The notes: a model not told the origin generated them from the sequence alone. A stretch of DNA of 64,000 nucleotides from Ectocarpus siliculosus (GCA_000310025.1 FN648498.1:441332-505331), one strand, 5' to 3'. Positions 23,674 to 36,496 are shown, numbered from the stretch's first letter. Translations and numbers: made by a program.

Positions 23674-26600
23674 ATGTCACGGCGAGTTAATCCCAGCAAT
23701 GGCCTGGCATTGACATTGGTGGCGACGCTAGCGTTATGGAGTAGCGAGACCTATGCTTTCGGAGTGGGCATGGGCGCAAAAAGCACGACGACGACCATGG
23801 GCATGGGCAACAGCTTTGGGCGCCTGTTCCGCATCAGCACCTGGGGAGAAAGCCACGGGGGAGGGGTGGGAGTCAACCTAGACGGGTGCCCACCGAAGAT
23901 ACCGCTTACTGCGCAAGACATTCAAGTCGGTGCGTGTTCGACTGCTGTGCTCGTTGCGTCTGGGCTTCTCTTGGGGCGGCAGCTTTAGGCACGCCAAGCA
24001 TGTGGTTGCAGTTGCGTGCAAGGCGTTTGTCATGTGTTTGTCTACAGTAGTCTACACCTTTATCAGCTACTGGCAGGTGCGCTGCTGTTCTACAGGAACC
24101 ACGCAGCCGCTGTGCTGCTTTGTCTCTGGTGGGTAGGAGAAGATCTCTGTTATGTATGCCTGATGAGTACCGTTGCCAAACGCCCGATCATGCGCTACAT
24201 GCCCAACCTCGTGAACAAACCTCGAAGGGTTTCATGAACATGACTCTGTTGCTGGCGCTCGCTCCTCGCGTAGCTATTCGACACGTAGTACGCATGTGCG
24301 ATGCAAGTAGCGTCTTCTCGCCTTCTTTTGCTGGCTTTGGCAGGATCCGAGATGGATTGCCTATCGACTGCTGTTGAGCACGGTGGTAAAGCGACCGACC
24401 GCCGTGCAATTGATGGATATCGCAATGCGGCGCAATTAGCTAGACGACAGATGTGGGACGTACCGCGAGCACCTACAGCAGTAGCTTACATCGGGTGCCC
24501 CCAATACAGCCACGACATTCCAACGCATGTATGTAGCTCGTACCATGATTACCACCTACCGAAAAGGCAGCTCGTATTCGACCGTTCCCGAAAAACATGT
24601 TCCAGCAGGTCCCATCCAACGAGACGCGGCGTAAAGACGTTTGTTTCTTTGTTTCCGAGTAAGGCAAAAGCGTGCAGCAACAGCAGGCCATGCTTTAGTA
24701 GATACAATTGCGGCTTTTTTGGGACACGGGTGAGCCTTGCCGGTGTAGACCAGCTTGCATCAGAGGCACACTTAGCGCAGTGGGCAGACCCAGGTGCACG
24801 TATGCACGTGTCGTTTTGAACCCGTTGTAGCACGAGGGAAGACGCCACCATCGCTCACGTTGCAGTGACTGGCGTTGCTGCCACACGATGTATTTCTGCA
24901 TGCTGATGGCGTTGTTCCTGACTCTCGCAAACACGCTGTTGTTTCGTTCTGTTAGAACCATTCTTTGGCTCTCTTCTTCCGATGCGATATGCTGCCTCAC
25001 ATGGCTCACCCGCTGCTGCCTTTGCTTACCTTCAACTCGACCCTGTGCGCGTGCGTACTCTGTTCCTACAAGCTTTGTACTGTATTGACGAATGTCATTG
25101 CCGAACGTACCTCACCCCCTTGAATCCGCTCTCATCTTACGGTGTGCTTGTGCAGAGCTGGACCGACGGAAGCCGGGACAGTCGCGCATCACCACCCCAA
25201 GAAACGAGGACGACCAAGTGGAGATCCTCTCTGGCCTCTCTCCTGAAGGCTTGACCTTGGGGACGCCCATCGCGATGCTTGTTCGTAACAAGGTGCGATG
25301 TTCCAAAAGAACCGCCGCGATCGTCTTTTGGCAGCGACGTATTTGTGTTGTTCTCTTGCGGTATTGGGTGGGACTGCTGTAACAGACGTTGTGATATCGT
25401 AAGCTTGTCAAGGTATTTGTGCGGGATCTTGAAGTAGATGCCTAATACCACTGGGTCCACATGCCGAGTTTTTCTGTAGAAGCAACCCCGACGTTTGTTC
25501 GCCGTACCGCACCGACTCATAAAGGTGCCCTTTTTTGCAACTGTGCCTTTTGCTGTGTGTTTTTGCGCGCTCGACGTTCACTCCGAGCCAATCCATTCTT
25601 GTCCACACTTTGGACAAATGGGTTCCTGCCAGCTCATGCTCGCCATTTCGCGGCATCTCTTCTATGCGTTGTCCGATGAAGGTATCACCGTCTGGTTTTT
25701 ATCGCTTCGGCTCGCCCTCTCACCATGATTCCTTTTTTTCGGTTGTTGTTTTCGTTTCCTCCGCTTCTCCCGTGCTTTGGTTCACCGTGCCGTGAAACGC
25801 CTCCTCTACATAGGACCAGCGCAGCCAGGACTACGACACCATGTCGATGGCGTACCGCCCCTCTCACGCGGACGCAACGTACGACGCGAAGTACGGCATC
25901 AGGGCAGTGGCAGGGGGCGGCAGATCTTCCGCACGCGAGACCATCGGCAGGGTCGCGGCGGCGGCGGTGGCACGGAAGGTGCGAGCTGCGCTTCTTTGAC
26001 GGCCTCGTCATGTTCTTGTTCTCTGGCGTGTACCGTGGACTGCAAGCCGAAGCGGAGGAGACGTAGTTCCATGCATGCATGCTTTATTGTCCACTGTGCA
26101 GATAACTGCCGCAACCACCCATGCTCGTTTTTTGCTCTTGGAATGTTTGGCCTTTCGCCGGTGCTCGTTCGTAGTGTTGAGCTGCTGATTTTTTCTTTGT
26201 TGGCGCTGAAGCGCCTGCTTCTGTTGCTGCGTTGTCCATACTGCCGGGTACTACTAATACTTGGTTCGACCAATGCTTGTGAGTTGTCTGTCTGCACATA
26301 GATTCAAAGTGTGCGTTCCCCGCCTCGAACAACAGCCAACCCCCTCCCTGTCTTTCCGAGATTTGACACGAAAGGCGTAGCCTGCTCTGGTCCCAGGGAT
26401 ATCAGCTCAGCATGACGGCGTTGGCTGTGTTTGTTTTACTACGTGGGGCTCATGTTTTGGAAGCCTTTTCAAACTCTAAAGTGCGCTTGGCCGGTGGGAC
26501 GCGCCTCGTTTTTGATATCTCACAATCTTGCGGCACGCTCATGATTTTCAGTTGCTGAGCCTGTACTCCGGGTGCGAGGTGCTGGGTTACGTCAAGGCTG

Positions 26601-28804
26601 TGCAAGACGTGGGCACCGAAGATGTGGACTTGGAGACGTTCACGCGAGAGCAGGTCAGTGGTAAAATATGTTGCTGCTCGTCGGCACTGCAAACATGCTG
26701 CGGAGCCAAATGATCTGCGTTGTGCTTCAACTTGCATCGATGGTAGTTAGAGGATGAATGGTCACCGTTACAGCAACAGAATCTCATGTTGACCTTCGTA
26801 TTGCTGTCTACGACTCCACGAGAGCACGAAACTTCCTGCAACAGTACCCCTCGACAAACCCAACCCCGTCTGACACGAACAGGTGGAGGCGAACATCGTG
26901 CGTTGCCCTGACGAAGAAGCCGCTGAACGCATGATCGAACGCATCGACAAGATCAGAAGGACGGGAGACTCCATCGGGGGAGTCGTGGAGTGCGTGGCGA
27001 GAAATGTGCCCTCCGGCCTTGGGTCGCCAGTTTTCGATAAGCTTGAGGCGGAGTTGGCGAAGGCATGCATGTCACTCCCCGCCAGCAAAGGTTTCGAGGT
27101 GAGCGAGGCGTGGTTTTTTCCATGCGCTTGTTTTGGCACAGTGCGGAGGGGAGGTGGTAAAACGCTGGGGGGCAGGCCTTGTATCTCATATTGTCCATCC
27201 TGCGGTCGAGATGTCTCATCGACCAGGCAGGAATAGCTGTGTACCGCACGACTCCTAACGCACGCGTCTAAAATTTGAAGGGATCCATATAGCTCTGCAT
27301 GTTCCAAGGGGCGGGAATGGTGCCAACAGGTATGGCTGGCACCGCTTGGGTATATGTTGGAGGGACAGCACAAGAGCGGTTTTTGAGGGACGGGTACAGT
27401 AGAATGTTTCTTGGCACCAACATAGCTTCATGCACCGCGTCATTTGCTAGGTACCCCGTTCCCTCTTTTCGTTTCGTAACCTGGAGGGATGTGCATGATT
27501 TTGAGCGTCTGGCTGCGCCGTCTGCGCCGTCTGTTACACCCCGTTCGTGAGAAACGAACTCATTCACACGCATCGTCATGTGCCGTACGCTCGGTACAGG
27601 GTCCCCACGTGGGTGGGTTACTGTAGAGATGGGCTTCTCGGTATTCACCGGATATGTACGTCCTGCTCTAAGTCAAACCTATCCCTACACCTTGCTCGAA
27701 TGTCGGCGCACCGTATCGGTCAGATCGGATCGGGCTTCGCTGGCACCCTCCTGTCGGGGAAGACCCACAACGATGAGTTTTACGTGGACGAGGAAGGGCA
27801 AACGCGCACGCGCACAAACCGCAGCGGGGGAGTTCAGGGGGGCATCAGCAACGGGGAGACGATCGTGGTTAGAGTGGTGAGAGTCGAGTGGCAATGGCGT
27901 GGAGATGGCGATGGCATCTGTGTCGTTGTGACCCCCCTTAGCCCCCGTGTACGACAAAGACTTACTTACGAGTCTCGACCCGTCGTGCGTCGTGTTGCAG
28001 AACTGCGTGCTGCTTCCTTCTCGCCTGTAGCACACGCAACTGCATCGGTCTCTCCTTCCGTTCTGTCCACCCCACAAAATCGCTTGTCATCAGGCATTCA
28101 AGCCGACGTCCACCATCGGGCAGCTTCAAAATACGGTCACGAGGGGGGGAGAGGAGACGACCATGAGGGGTAAGGGTCGCCATGACCCCTGCGTTCTTCC
28201 TCGGGCAGCTCCCATGGTCGAGGTAAGTTCGGCGGTGTCGCGCTTCGAGTCGACGTGCACTGTTGAAACGAGTTAGTTTCGTGTCTCTACTCGGTTGACC
28301 TCCACCAGTCTCATCACCTCGGAGGAATTCCGACACGGTCTCGAGAACCCCACGGGTTTCAAGTGTCTCAGCTGTTGGCCGTCCTCAGTAAGTCGTGGAT
28401 TTCGCGGACTCGTGCTCCCTCCTACCCCCTACCCTTCTGTTCAAGGTGCCATCACGGTGACGCCGCGCAATGTACTTGCACCTTGCACTCTTGTACTTGC
28501 ACCTTGCTCACTTGTAGTTCTCATGGCGATCCACTGTCCGCACTCCCGAGTATTATGCCTTGCCCCGAAAGCCGCCAGCATGAAGATGTTTAAGTTTTCC
28601 CGTACCCTTTCCGTCCCCTTGTTGGTATGTCCTTGGTGTGGTTCACAGGCGATGGTTGCCTTAGTCCTCGCGGACGTCTTGATGCAGCAGAAGGCGCAGT
28701 GCGAGCTGTTCCCAGCTGACGCGTTGGAGACTCTGGAGACGAACCCCTTGGGGAAGAAATTGTCGGGGGCGGGGGTATCTGCTGCTTCGGTGAACACACC
28801 ATGA
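23674..28804 (+). CDS. aroC: Chorismate synthase, plastid-targeted, 8 exons
   Basis: Converts 5-enolpyruvylshikimate-3-phosphate to chorismate using reduced FMN, the last step of the shikimate pathway. Exons: 23674-23929, 25156-25292, 25814-25978, 26552-26653, 26883-27098, 27724-27876, 28094-28222, 28649-28804; all phases agree, giving 437 aa. The first 30 residues form a signal peptide ([12 protein letters not shown]) ending SSETYA-FG, the A/F cleavage motif of bipartite plastid targeting in secondary red algae; a Ser/Thr/Gly-rich transit region follows. Family motifs: GNSFGRLF and GESHGGGVG (signature 1), DLDRR-like [79 protein letters not shown], and a C-terminal [12 protein letters not shown] 36 bases upstream extends the frame but ATG at 23674 fits the signal peptide better. 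The gene appears whole. Confidence 0.95.
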
Positions 28805-30329
28805 GGCTGAAGGAGCGCGACGCTGTGCAGCGTGAAATTCGGGAGGTGTTGGGGTTGCGGCGGTTTGTCTGTGACTCGGCGACTGCTTGATTGTTGATGT
28901 GCCCCAGAGGAGGCAGCAGAAGAGATTAGAGCCACGTTGGTTTTGCCTTTTTGAGGGGAGAGGGCGAGATGGTGATGCGTAGCCTGCCAGGCAACAGGTG
29001 GTACACGTAGTGCAATAGAATGTTCCTCGGAAAAGCACCCCAATCACATGGCGTTGTTTGTTGCCTTCAGGTCCAGACGGCTGTGGTTTTGCTCAGAGCA
29101 ACGCACCGCATGGGAGCAGCTTGTTGAAACCGTGGGTCGATTCATCATGCCCTCTGTCTTGGTCCTCCCACTCCCCAGGCCTTCCTCTGCGATGCAAGTG
29201 TGTGGTGTTTTCTTTCGTAGGCGAAAAGAGAGATGACACTCCGGCAGCGGCACTGGACATGGCCAACTTTGTTTCTAAGGGACGAAAAGGACAAGGACTC
29301 ACTGGGCAGTACCAAAGCGTCCATTGCTTTTGACAGCAGGCTTAGGTTGGGGACAACGACACTTGCCGCATCACATGCGTGTTTTGGGGTATCAGCGTGT
29401 GTCTGTGATAGCTCTCCTAGGCTTCCAAGTTTTGCCAATCTTGAACGGAACATAAACATGAGATCCCACGACGTTCGTCGCAATAAATATTCAATGCAGG
29501 TGCATCGGGCACTGTCTCCAGAGGTCGCTCCTCGTAGGTACTTGTACGCCGTTCACGCTTGCGCGGCTGAGTAAAAGAAAACCCACGCACGTTGAAAACA
29601 TTATCGTCGACCAAGGTAGGAGATGCGACTATTTTACCCAGCATCGACACGAAGTCGGCTTGGCTGTGTAGGTGAGACAGACAACACGGCAGTTAGTTGT
29701 CCACACGACACGGCATAGACCCGAACACATGCATACAGTTTACAGTTACATAGCGGAGCCAGCTTTTGAGCTCGCTATCGAATCCTCCCCCCGACAAGCA
29801 TCTGCTACTACTTCCGCTGGCGGAGGAGGCCAGCCCCTACTACGTGTCAAGTCACGCATCTGATCGTTTCATTGACAACCTGGAGCGTCGACACATTATA
29901 CAAGCATGCTATGACGAGCCTGGTCAGTGTGAGAAAACTGCCCAGTGAGCGGTTACATTCGGGAGTGAAAGTGACCTGCGATACTCTCTGGCATGAAAAT
30001 ATCGCCTGCCGTACGCCCAAAGCTCCTGTCGTCCTCGGCTTCTTTCGTTCTTACACGTAAAAAAGGTCTTCTCAGCAAAAGGTGCTCCCCGTCCCCTGTT
30101 GCGGCACTGGTTTGACCCGTTTATCGAGACAACCGTTGGCCGACATGAAATCAACCCGATTCTTTGCGAATAGGGCTCATAAGAGAAAGGCCGTGTGCCT
30201 GAAGAGCGACTGTAGTGGATACGGGCGAGCCGCGGGAACACCGCAGACTGACGTTTCGCCATTTTGCTGTCATCGAGATAGTGGACCAAACAACGATACG
30301 GCATCCACGCGCAGTTTGCTCTCAACCCC
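28805..30329. other. Intergenic stretch, no supported gene
   Basis: This region follows the chorismate synthase stop. Overlapping reading frames of 60-200 codons occur on both strands around 28.4-29.6 kb, but they mirror each other and show no domain. No copy of the repeats found elsewhere in the window was seen. Confidence 0.4.
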
Positions 30330-30763
30330 TGTAATGCAGACGTGTGCCCGGATAGGTCAGCTGCGTCACACTTTGCAGGGAGACCGGCCACGCGAAATCA
30401 GCAACGGGTCTGTTAAAGTGGTATCCCGAACGATTGCTGTTCCACGGACGCCGGCCACACGACTCCGGCATTTGGTTGGTTGAATCTCGACCCGAACGAC
30501 AACTGTTGCAGGGACGCCGGCCACACGACTTCAGCAATCGGTTGGCTGAAACGATGCCCGAACGATAGCTTTTGCAGGAACACCGGCCACACGACTCCGG
30601 CAATGGGTTGGTTGAAGCAATACCCGAACAATAGCTGTTGCAGGGAGGCCGGCCATACGACTTCAGCAATGGGTTGGTTGAATTCTAGCGCGAACATTAG
30701 CTGTTGCAGGGATGCCGGCCACACGACTCCGGCAACCCGACTAAATACTTCAATGATTCAGGT
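30330..30763 (-). pseudogene. FNIP-like repeat array, degenerate
   Basis: Read on the minus strand there are about five and a half 23-residue repeats of the type VVWPASLQQLSFGxxFNQPI, the same as at 2-535. There is no ATG; an upstream in-frame stop lies near 30764. The frame is shifted within the last repeat: FNRPVADFAWP continues in another frame, after which the sequence loses similarity. This is either a broken gene copy or one exon of a damaged gene. It is a related locus in opposite orientation to the one at the left edge. Confidence 0.65.
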
Positions 30764-32280
30764 TTGAGGATCAGGTTGGAGTTTTGTCACCCACTCGACA
30801 ACATATTTATCTTTTGATAGTGGCCCTTGTTTAATTTGGAGCCTAGCTGTTGGCCATATGTAGCTGTTGTGGAGTGTACTGCATGGCAGGCCAAGCATCT
30901 TGGAAAACAAAGAACGACAAAGAATGGAGCGAGCCGCAAGCTACCACGTCCATAAGAGTCTACCATATACAGCATCACCAGCAGCTTGTGCACTCTGTTG
31001 TTGCGTGGGGATAAGGCAGCGTGTGTCTTGGCGCTGGCACGAACGATCCATTATATGCATACAATCCTGCATGTTCTAACCTGCGAGATAAAATTCAAAG
31101 CATATTATAGGGTATCCACATATGGATTGACGCGGAATTTTGACCTTTGAGGATTGACGCCAACATAAAGTGACGGTTGAGGGTTTTGACGGGAAAAATT
31201 CGCACCGCGTGTGCCCGTTGACACGTGAGAGGTGAAAAAAAAAAAATGGTGGAGGTAGAGTTCAAGGTTGGTTCGGGCTGCCACCCAGGGTCGACATTCC
31301 GAAGCGAAGACTCACACCCCCAGGCTCCCAGGAGACTAGGTGTACCCCTTCGCCTCATCCCGCCGACCTTCCCTCCTTTGCCGCGGCGACTTTTCCCAGG
31401 CGTCAAACTGCGACTTCCCAGGCGTCAAACTGCCGTTCGTTGCTGATGAGTAAGGCAGCTGCTCGCTGCACTGCTGTGTATATACCGATGTCACTGCGGC
31501 AGCAGAGCACCGAACCCCGTGAGGGGGCGGGCGAAATGCACCTACTGACTGGCAAAGTCCGTGTACCCTCCCTTACTCCTCTCCATGTGCTCCCTTCGAG
31601 GGCGAGACTCCCCCCATCACTCCCCTGCCTATGCCCCTTTTTGCTGCTGAAAGCCCGTGCGCAATCGCGACGGCGCATCTACCGAACGCGCGCGCCGAAC
31701 ACGCGCGTCTGGCCACTTGGCCGCCGTGAGAACTGCCGAGACGCGTGGGTGCAGGACCGCTAGGAGCAATCAGTATAGGCATGGCCAATGTGTTCGCTGC
31801 TGACCGCGCACAGCAGACCGCAGCAGAGCAAGCGTGTGTGAGCCACAGTCTGGCGATGTTTGAAGCGTCAATCTTTTCGCGTCGGTTTAATGGGTGAAAT
31901 TTAATTTTGACGCTTCCTCACAAAAATTTCGCCGTCAGAGTTTGCCCCCAAAAAAGCGGCGCAACCTCTTCACGTCAAAACTTCCTGAAATGTCAATCTT
32001 TCACGTCATTTCAACAACACGTGGATTCCCTCTATTGTTTTGATTCTTCGTGTTTTTCGTGGTGGAAATCCTGTTTGACTTTGTCAGCTTTTTTTCCGGT
32101 TCAAGATCCTTCTCTGTCTCCTATGACTCTTTGCTATCTGTTTTAAAGTACGGTTGAACTCGTCTGTAGTGCGACTCATGTTTTTGTCCTTGCGACCATC
32201 GGTATATTGCCGTGTTGTCGAATTTTATTGCTCTACTTCGGGTCTATTTTATGTTTGTATAAGGTTTTTTGGTAAATCGT
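30764..32280. other. Intergenic stretch with repeated TTGACG-type motifs
   Basis: No supported gene. At 31128-31195 TTGACG/TTTTGACG occurs several times (ATTGACGCGGAATTTTGACC), and the reverse motif recurs at 31865-32015 (GCGTCAATC, ACGTCAAAAC, ATGTCAATC, ACGTCA). This could be the degenerate ends of an inverted-repeat element of about 0.9 kb. An A11 run lies at about 31236. Confidence 0.35.
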
Positions 32281-32289
32281 TGACGATGG

Positions 32290-32640
32290 CTTCCATATGG
32301 AAGCGGGCATCTTCGTGAACGATGGCCATTGAAATTCTCGTGCAAGGTTCCATCAAAGTCCTTCGTGATGACTTCCATGGACGCTGGGCTCGGGTGATGC
32401 AATCCCACGATACATCTTCCATGGACGTCGCCGTGAGTATGACTTCCATGGACTTTGGCTTGCTTACATGGAGGTTATCTTGCACAGTCGACGAGCCCTC
32501 CCGTAGATCCTGCTTTCTTGAAAGTTGTCCTACCTCCATGGAATTTGCTGTGTTTCCATAGAAGCTGGCAGACATCATCGTCTAAGACTTCCATGGCTTG
32601 AAGGTCCTTTCATAGAATTATTCAAGCTTCCATGGAGGTC
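32290..32640. repeat. Cluster of TCCATGGA palindromes
   Basis: Five TCCATGGA octamers plus TCCATATGGA and TCCATGGC occur within 350 bp, mostly in the wider context CTTCCATGGA, at irregular spacings. A single 8-bp palindrome is expected about once per 65 kb, so this is a strong local excess. It lies just outside the left LTR at 32752. Confidence 0.75.
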
Positions 32641-32751
32641 GCCTGCCGGCCGTGACAAATGCCTCCGTGTAAATCGCCCTCTTATTTAGTGGCTGATTGT
32701 CACTGAATAACAACCTGGGTTGTTGGGACTCAAATCACCATCCCTGCAAAA

Positions 32752-33088
32752 TGTGGAGGTCAGGATATGAAGATTCAGGGAGCACAGATACACGTACATA
32801 AAGAGTAGGATCTGAGAGGATACGTGATAATAGATTACCGTTCTTCGAGGGTCTATGACTCTTACGATTCCCAACGGCTGCGAAGAGTTGATGAATATTT
32901 AGGAGAATGGGAAAAGGGTCCACGAAGGCTCGCCCACTCTCCTCGCCACCCTAGCTTGACTGAGTTCGCTCGGTCACGCTTGGCATTCCTCGCCATATTG
33001 CACCAAAGGAAATAGCCAACCTCCGGTGGCAGGACATAGCCACCACACTCCCGGACTCTCTACTCAGCCAGAGTAGAGGGCTTCCATA
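32752..33088 (+). repeat. Left LTR of the Ty3-type element
   Basis: 337 bp, starting TGTGGAGGTC and ending CTTCCATA. With a canonical TG..CA definition it would end two bases earlier. It matches 42071-42406 at about 98%. Confidence 0.92.
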
Positions 33089-33099
33089 TTGATTGGCGT

Positions 33100-35790
33100 T
33101 CGCCGAAGCGTTCTATCTTTACAACCCACGTGTGAAACATGGGCTCCAAAGGAGGAGGAAAGAAAAAGGTTTTCGAACTCGAGACACTTCCCCGTTACTT
33201 GCCGGAAGGCCATAGGTATGGTGCACTATTGCACTGGCGGCAGAGGGAGAATTCATGGATCGCATGCATGGACACTGTTAGAAATGGCTACAATACCAAG
33301 AGAGAGATTGCATGCCCCCCTAGTCCTGGTCTGCCTTCGCATGGTTTTGGTACGCGACCGATCAAACGGTCTAGACACGAAGCACGCAAGACTACATCGA
33401 ATGGGGATTGCCAGAAGAGGATGTTCCGGTCCCGTGATTGGAAACGACGAATACAGTACCTTGCTAAGCTGATTCAGTACAAGCCTTATAAAGTCGATGC
33501 CTATACATCAAAGCGCTAGCCCCTAAAAACATGCTGCGCATGATTAGGTATGTAGGGCAGGTGGGTATCACAGAGGATGTGCACTTAGCGTTCCAGACAC
33601 TACGCAATGCATACCTCGCGACTTTCCCCCCTCCTTTGGTCAAGCAACGTAAGGTACCTCAACTTGAAGTGATTAGTTTTACTAGTTCTGTTGCAGATTC
33701 CTTGGGACTCCGTGGGATGTTCATGCGTGCAAATATTCTAGCGTACATTCCCCCCCAACACCGTGCATTCCGTGACGCTGTACAACGTATTATCCCTTGT
33801 TTTAAGTATGGTGACACCTTAGATAGTATGATGTTCAATACCACTAACGTAGCAAGAGATGTAAATCATGGTAAATATAGATGTATTTGTAATGACCCCC
33901 AATGGAGTAAGTACACGGTTGTTGCGAAGGATGGTTCGAAATGTCTGATTACTACAGATACTGGATGTCTTAATGATGCCAACGCTGCAGCTGTGCTAAA
34001 CTTGCAGGCTGGTTCTAGAGCAGAATATGCTGAGGCCTTGAATGACCTGTCTTTCTTTGAATCGCTCGTAGAAGCCGTAGAATCGTACGTTGGCGACTTA
34101 TGCCATGAATTCAAAGTGCCACGTGATGACATTGAGGACTGGGAGGATGCTTTGTACGCCGCGATAGAACAAAAAGTTACTGACGCGGACAAGGGAGAAG
34201 TCCCTAAGCCTCTTACGAACCACATAGACTTTGCTGCAGCTAGAACATCTTTTCACCAATTGCACAAGAAGGTGGTGTTTACAAGAGTCGACAAAGCGGC
34301 CAACTGCATTTGTATCACATGTAAGGCGTGCTATATTAGGTTAGCCAAAGCAGAACTTGAAGGGCCGGGGTATAGGACAGTACACGGAGAGTTGGAGTTG
34401 GTGAAACAGACGACAATTGACCGACAACATAAGTTTTTGGTAGATGAAAAGCTACCCATCCCACAACGGCAGTACAAAGATGAGGACGGTGACACCCAGT
34501 ATGAAAACACTGAAAAGTTACCAACACGATACCTCACTGCTAAACTACATAAGCCGTTGGTAGCGACACGTGGAATTACAGCTTGTTGCGGTACGATAAC
34601 AGAAGGGGTGGCTAAGGTAGTTAATGCAGTTCTGGTTGGTATCCGGCCTTGTTTACATACGATCTGGCGTGAGGAATGCGCAAAAGTTGGTATTGCTGCC
34701 ACCGACTGTTGGATTACCTCTAGCGGGGAAAGTATCCTAGAGGTAGCACAGGATGTCGATATTCGAGCACAAATGGAGGGATGTACTGATGCGCATGTCT
34801 TCCAAACATTTGACTTCGTTGGTATGTGCCCTAACATCCCTGTAGTACCATTGAAGGCTTAATTGAGGGAAGCTTTAAAATTGTCATTTGAACACCAAAC
34901 TGAGAGACATGGGTTCAAATCTACGCAGTTGAGCAGTATAGCATTGGTACAAAACGGTATATAGATGACATTTTTACAGTGCGATATGGTAACCAGACTG
35001 GACCAACATTTGAAGATATTATATATAAGGAGGGTAATCAGTATGGTGGTATGTACCCTACGATGGTGCTAGATATGGATGGTGATGAGATAGAAAATCC
35101 TGTTCGCATTACACTAGAACAGTGTGGGGAATCAGCACACTTTCTGGATATGCAAATAGGGCAAGACATTCCTGGTAAGACTTGTATTGGTATGTATAAT
35201 AAGCGCCAACATATGGCTACGCTGAAGCAATATCGGGCATTTCCGCATTGGGAAACAGTGTTATCTACTAGGTGTAAAATGTCGACGTTACACCTGTCAA
35301 ATATGCCGATTTGCGATTATTAGATGTACTGATATTCGATTTTTTCAAGCAGCCACAGCCAGACTGATGGCTGATATGCTTGCACGTTACTACTCTAGTC
35401 GACTTGTACGTAATACTTTACACAATTTCATGTATACATTTTTTCGTACCTCGCCAGTGACCGCAAACATTGTGGGTATCAATGTACCTACGGTGCGGAA
35501 TTCATACTGGAAGAAAGTGGAACTGGGTATAGTATGTATTTGGAAGCGAATAGATACGAAGGACTTTTCTTGTTAGATTAGCTTGCGTGTTATCGCTTAA
35601 TGTGTTTGTTTTGATTACGTTTCGCTGTATTAGAAAGTGTTTCATTTTGTTGTTCAACAATTCCTGAAATGTTGTTACGTTGTGTTCGTACACCGTCATG
35701 TCTATATGATTAACAAAGACGCTGATATATATGTAATTAATGACGTAAAATTCCCGTTTAATTCGCTTTTTGTGCTAACAAACCTGCACA
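33100..35790 (+). mobile_element. Penelope-like reverse transcriptase region inside the LTR element
   Basis: A long reading frame region encodes a second reverse transcriptase that is not of Ty3 type. It shows a KLHKP motif, then a TFDF..PNIP motif comparable to the 'D..SLYTNIP' block of Penelope-like elements. Further on comes a YIDD catalytic box followed by FLDMQI and a Y-K-R block, which is the order expected for Penelope-like elements. No GIY-YIG endonuclease was recognised. The region is damaged and treated here as a fossil. Whether it is a separate insertion into the LTR element or a captured part is not settled; no clean insertion borders were found. Family placement is from motif order only. 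Confidence 0.6.
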
Positions 35791-35795
35791 CACTA

Positions 35796-36012
35796 CCGTA
35801 TATGACACAAGATAACACACCCCCTTGGCCGATTTTCAAAGCTCGATTTCTCAACAGCAGGAAGAGTCACAGCGCCGAAAACGGCGGCGTTGGAACCGTC
35901 TCGTCGAGAGCTGTTCGAAAACGTATTGTTTCATTTATGCATCCTCTTCGTCGTGGAGTAATCGAGCTTTGAAAATCGGTCCAGGGGGTGTGTTATCTTG
36001 TGTCATATACGG
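35796..36012. mobile_element. MITE, copy 2 (younger), inside the LTR element
   Basis: 217 bp with nearly perfect terminal inverted repeats of about 52 bp that start CCGTATATGACACAAGATAA, flanked by TA on both sides. TA duplication and end-to-end palindromy suggest a Tc1/mariner-type non-autonomous element. No transposase is encoded. It is related over its full length to the copy at 8193-8402. Confidence 0.88.
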
Positions 36013-36496
36013 TACTTTATTAGGAGCTTTATAGCTTATAGCGATGCGAAAATCTGTGGGCAACCGCATATTGGACCGTCGAAACCGCAAGGGGGAACAC
36101 TGAAAATGAAACGTGTCCCTTGCAATTAAGATAATCGATTTCTGCGCACATTTTATGTAAAACTCCCATACACCCAGGTGACAACGGAAAAATTGGGAAT
36201 TCCGACAAATTCCGCGGAACCAGAAATCTGCACTTCAAAGAGCCAGCCAGCCACATCTATGTGCTGAGAGGAGCACGCATGCAGTCATTCCGTTTTTAGC
36301 TCAGCTACCTACCTCTCTTGGATTGCGGAGCTAGCCGGCATTTCGGATCCAGCCGTTGTGCGATACTAATCATCTCCGATAGGACTTGAGGAGGACGGAC
36401 TGTAAAGCTGTAGTAGCATACTGCACTGCGTCTGCTCCTTGCTGCTGCTCTTGGCTGACCCAGGACTTCGAAAATCCCCACAGGTACGAACAAACT

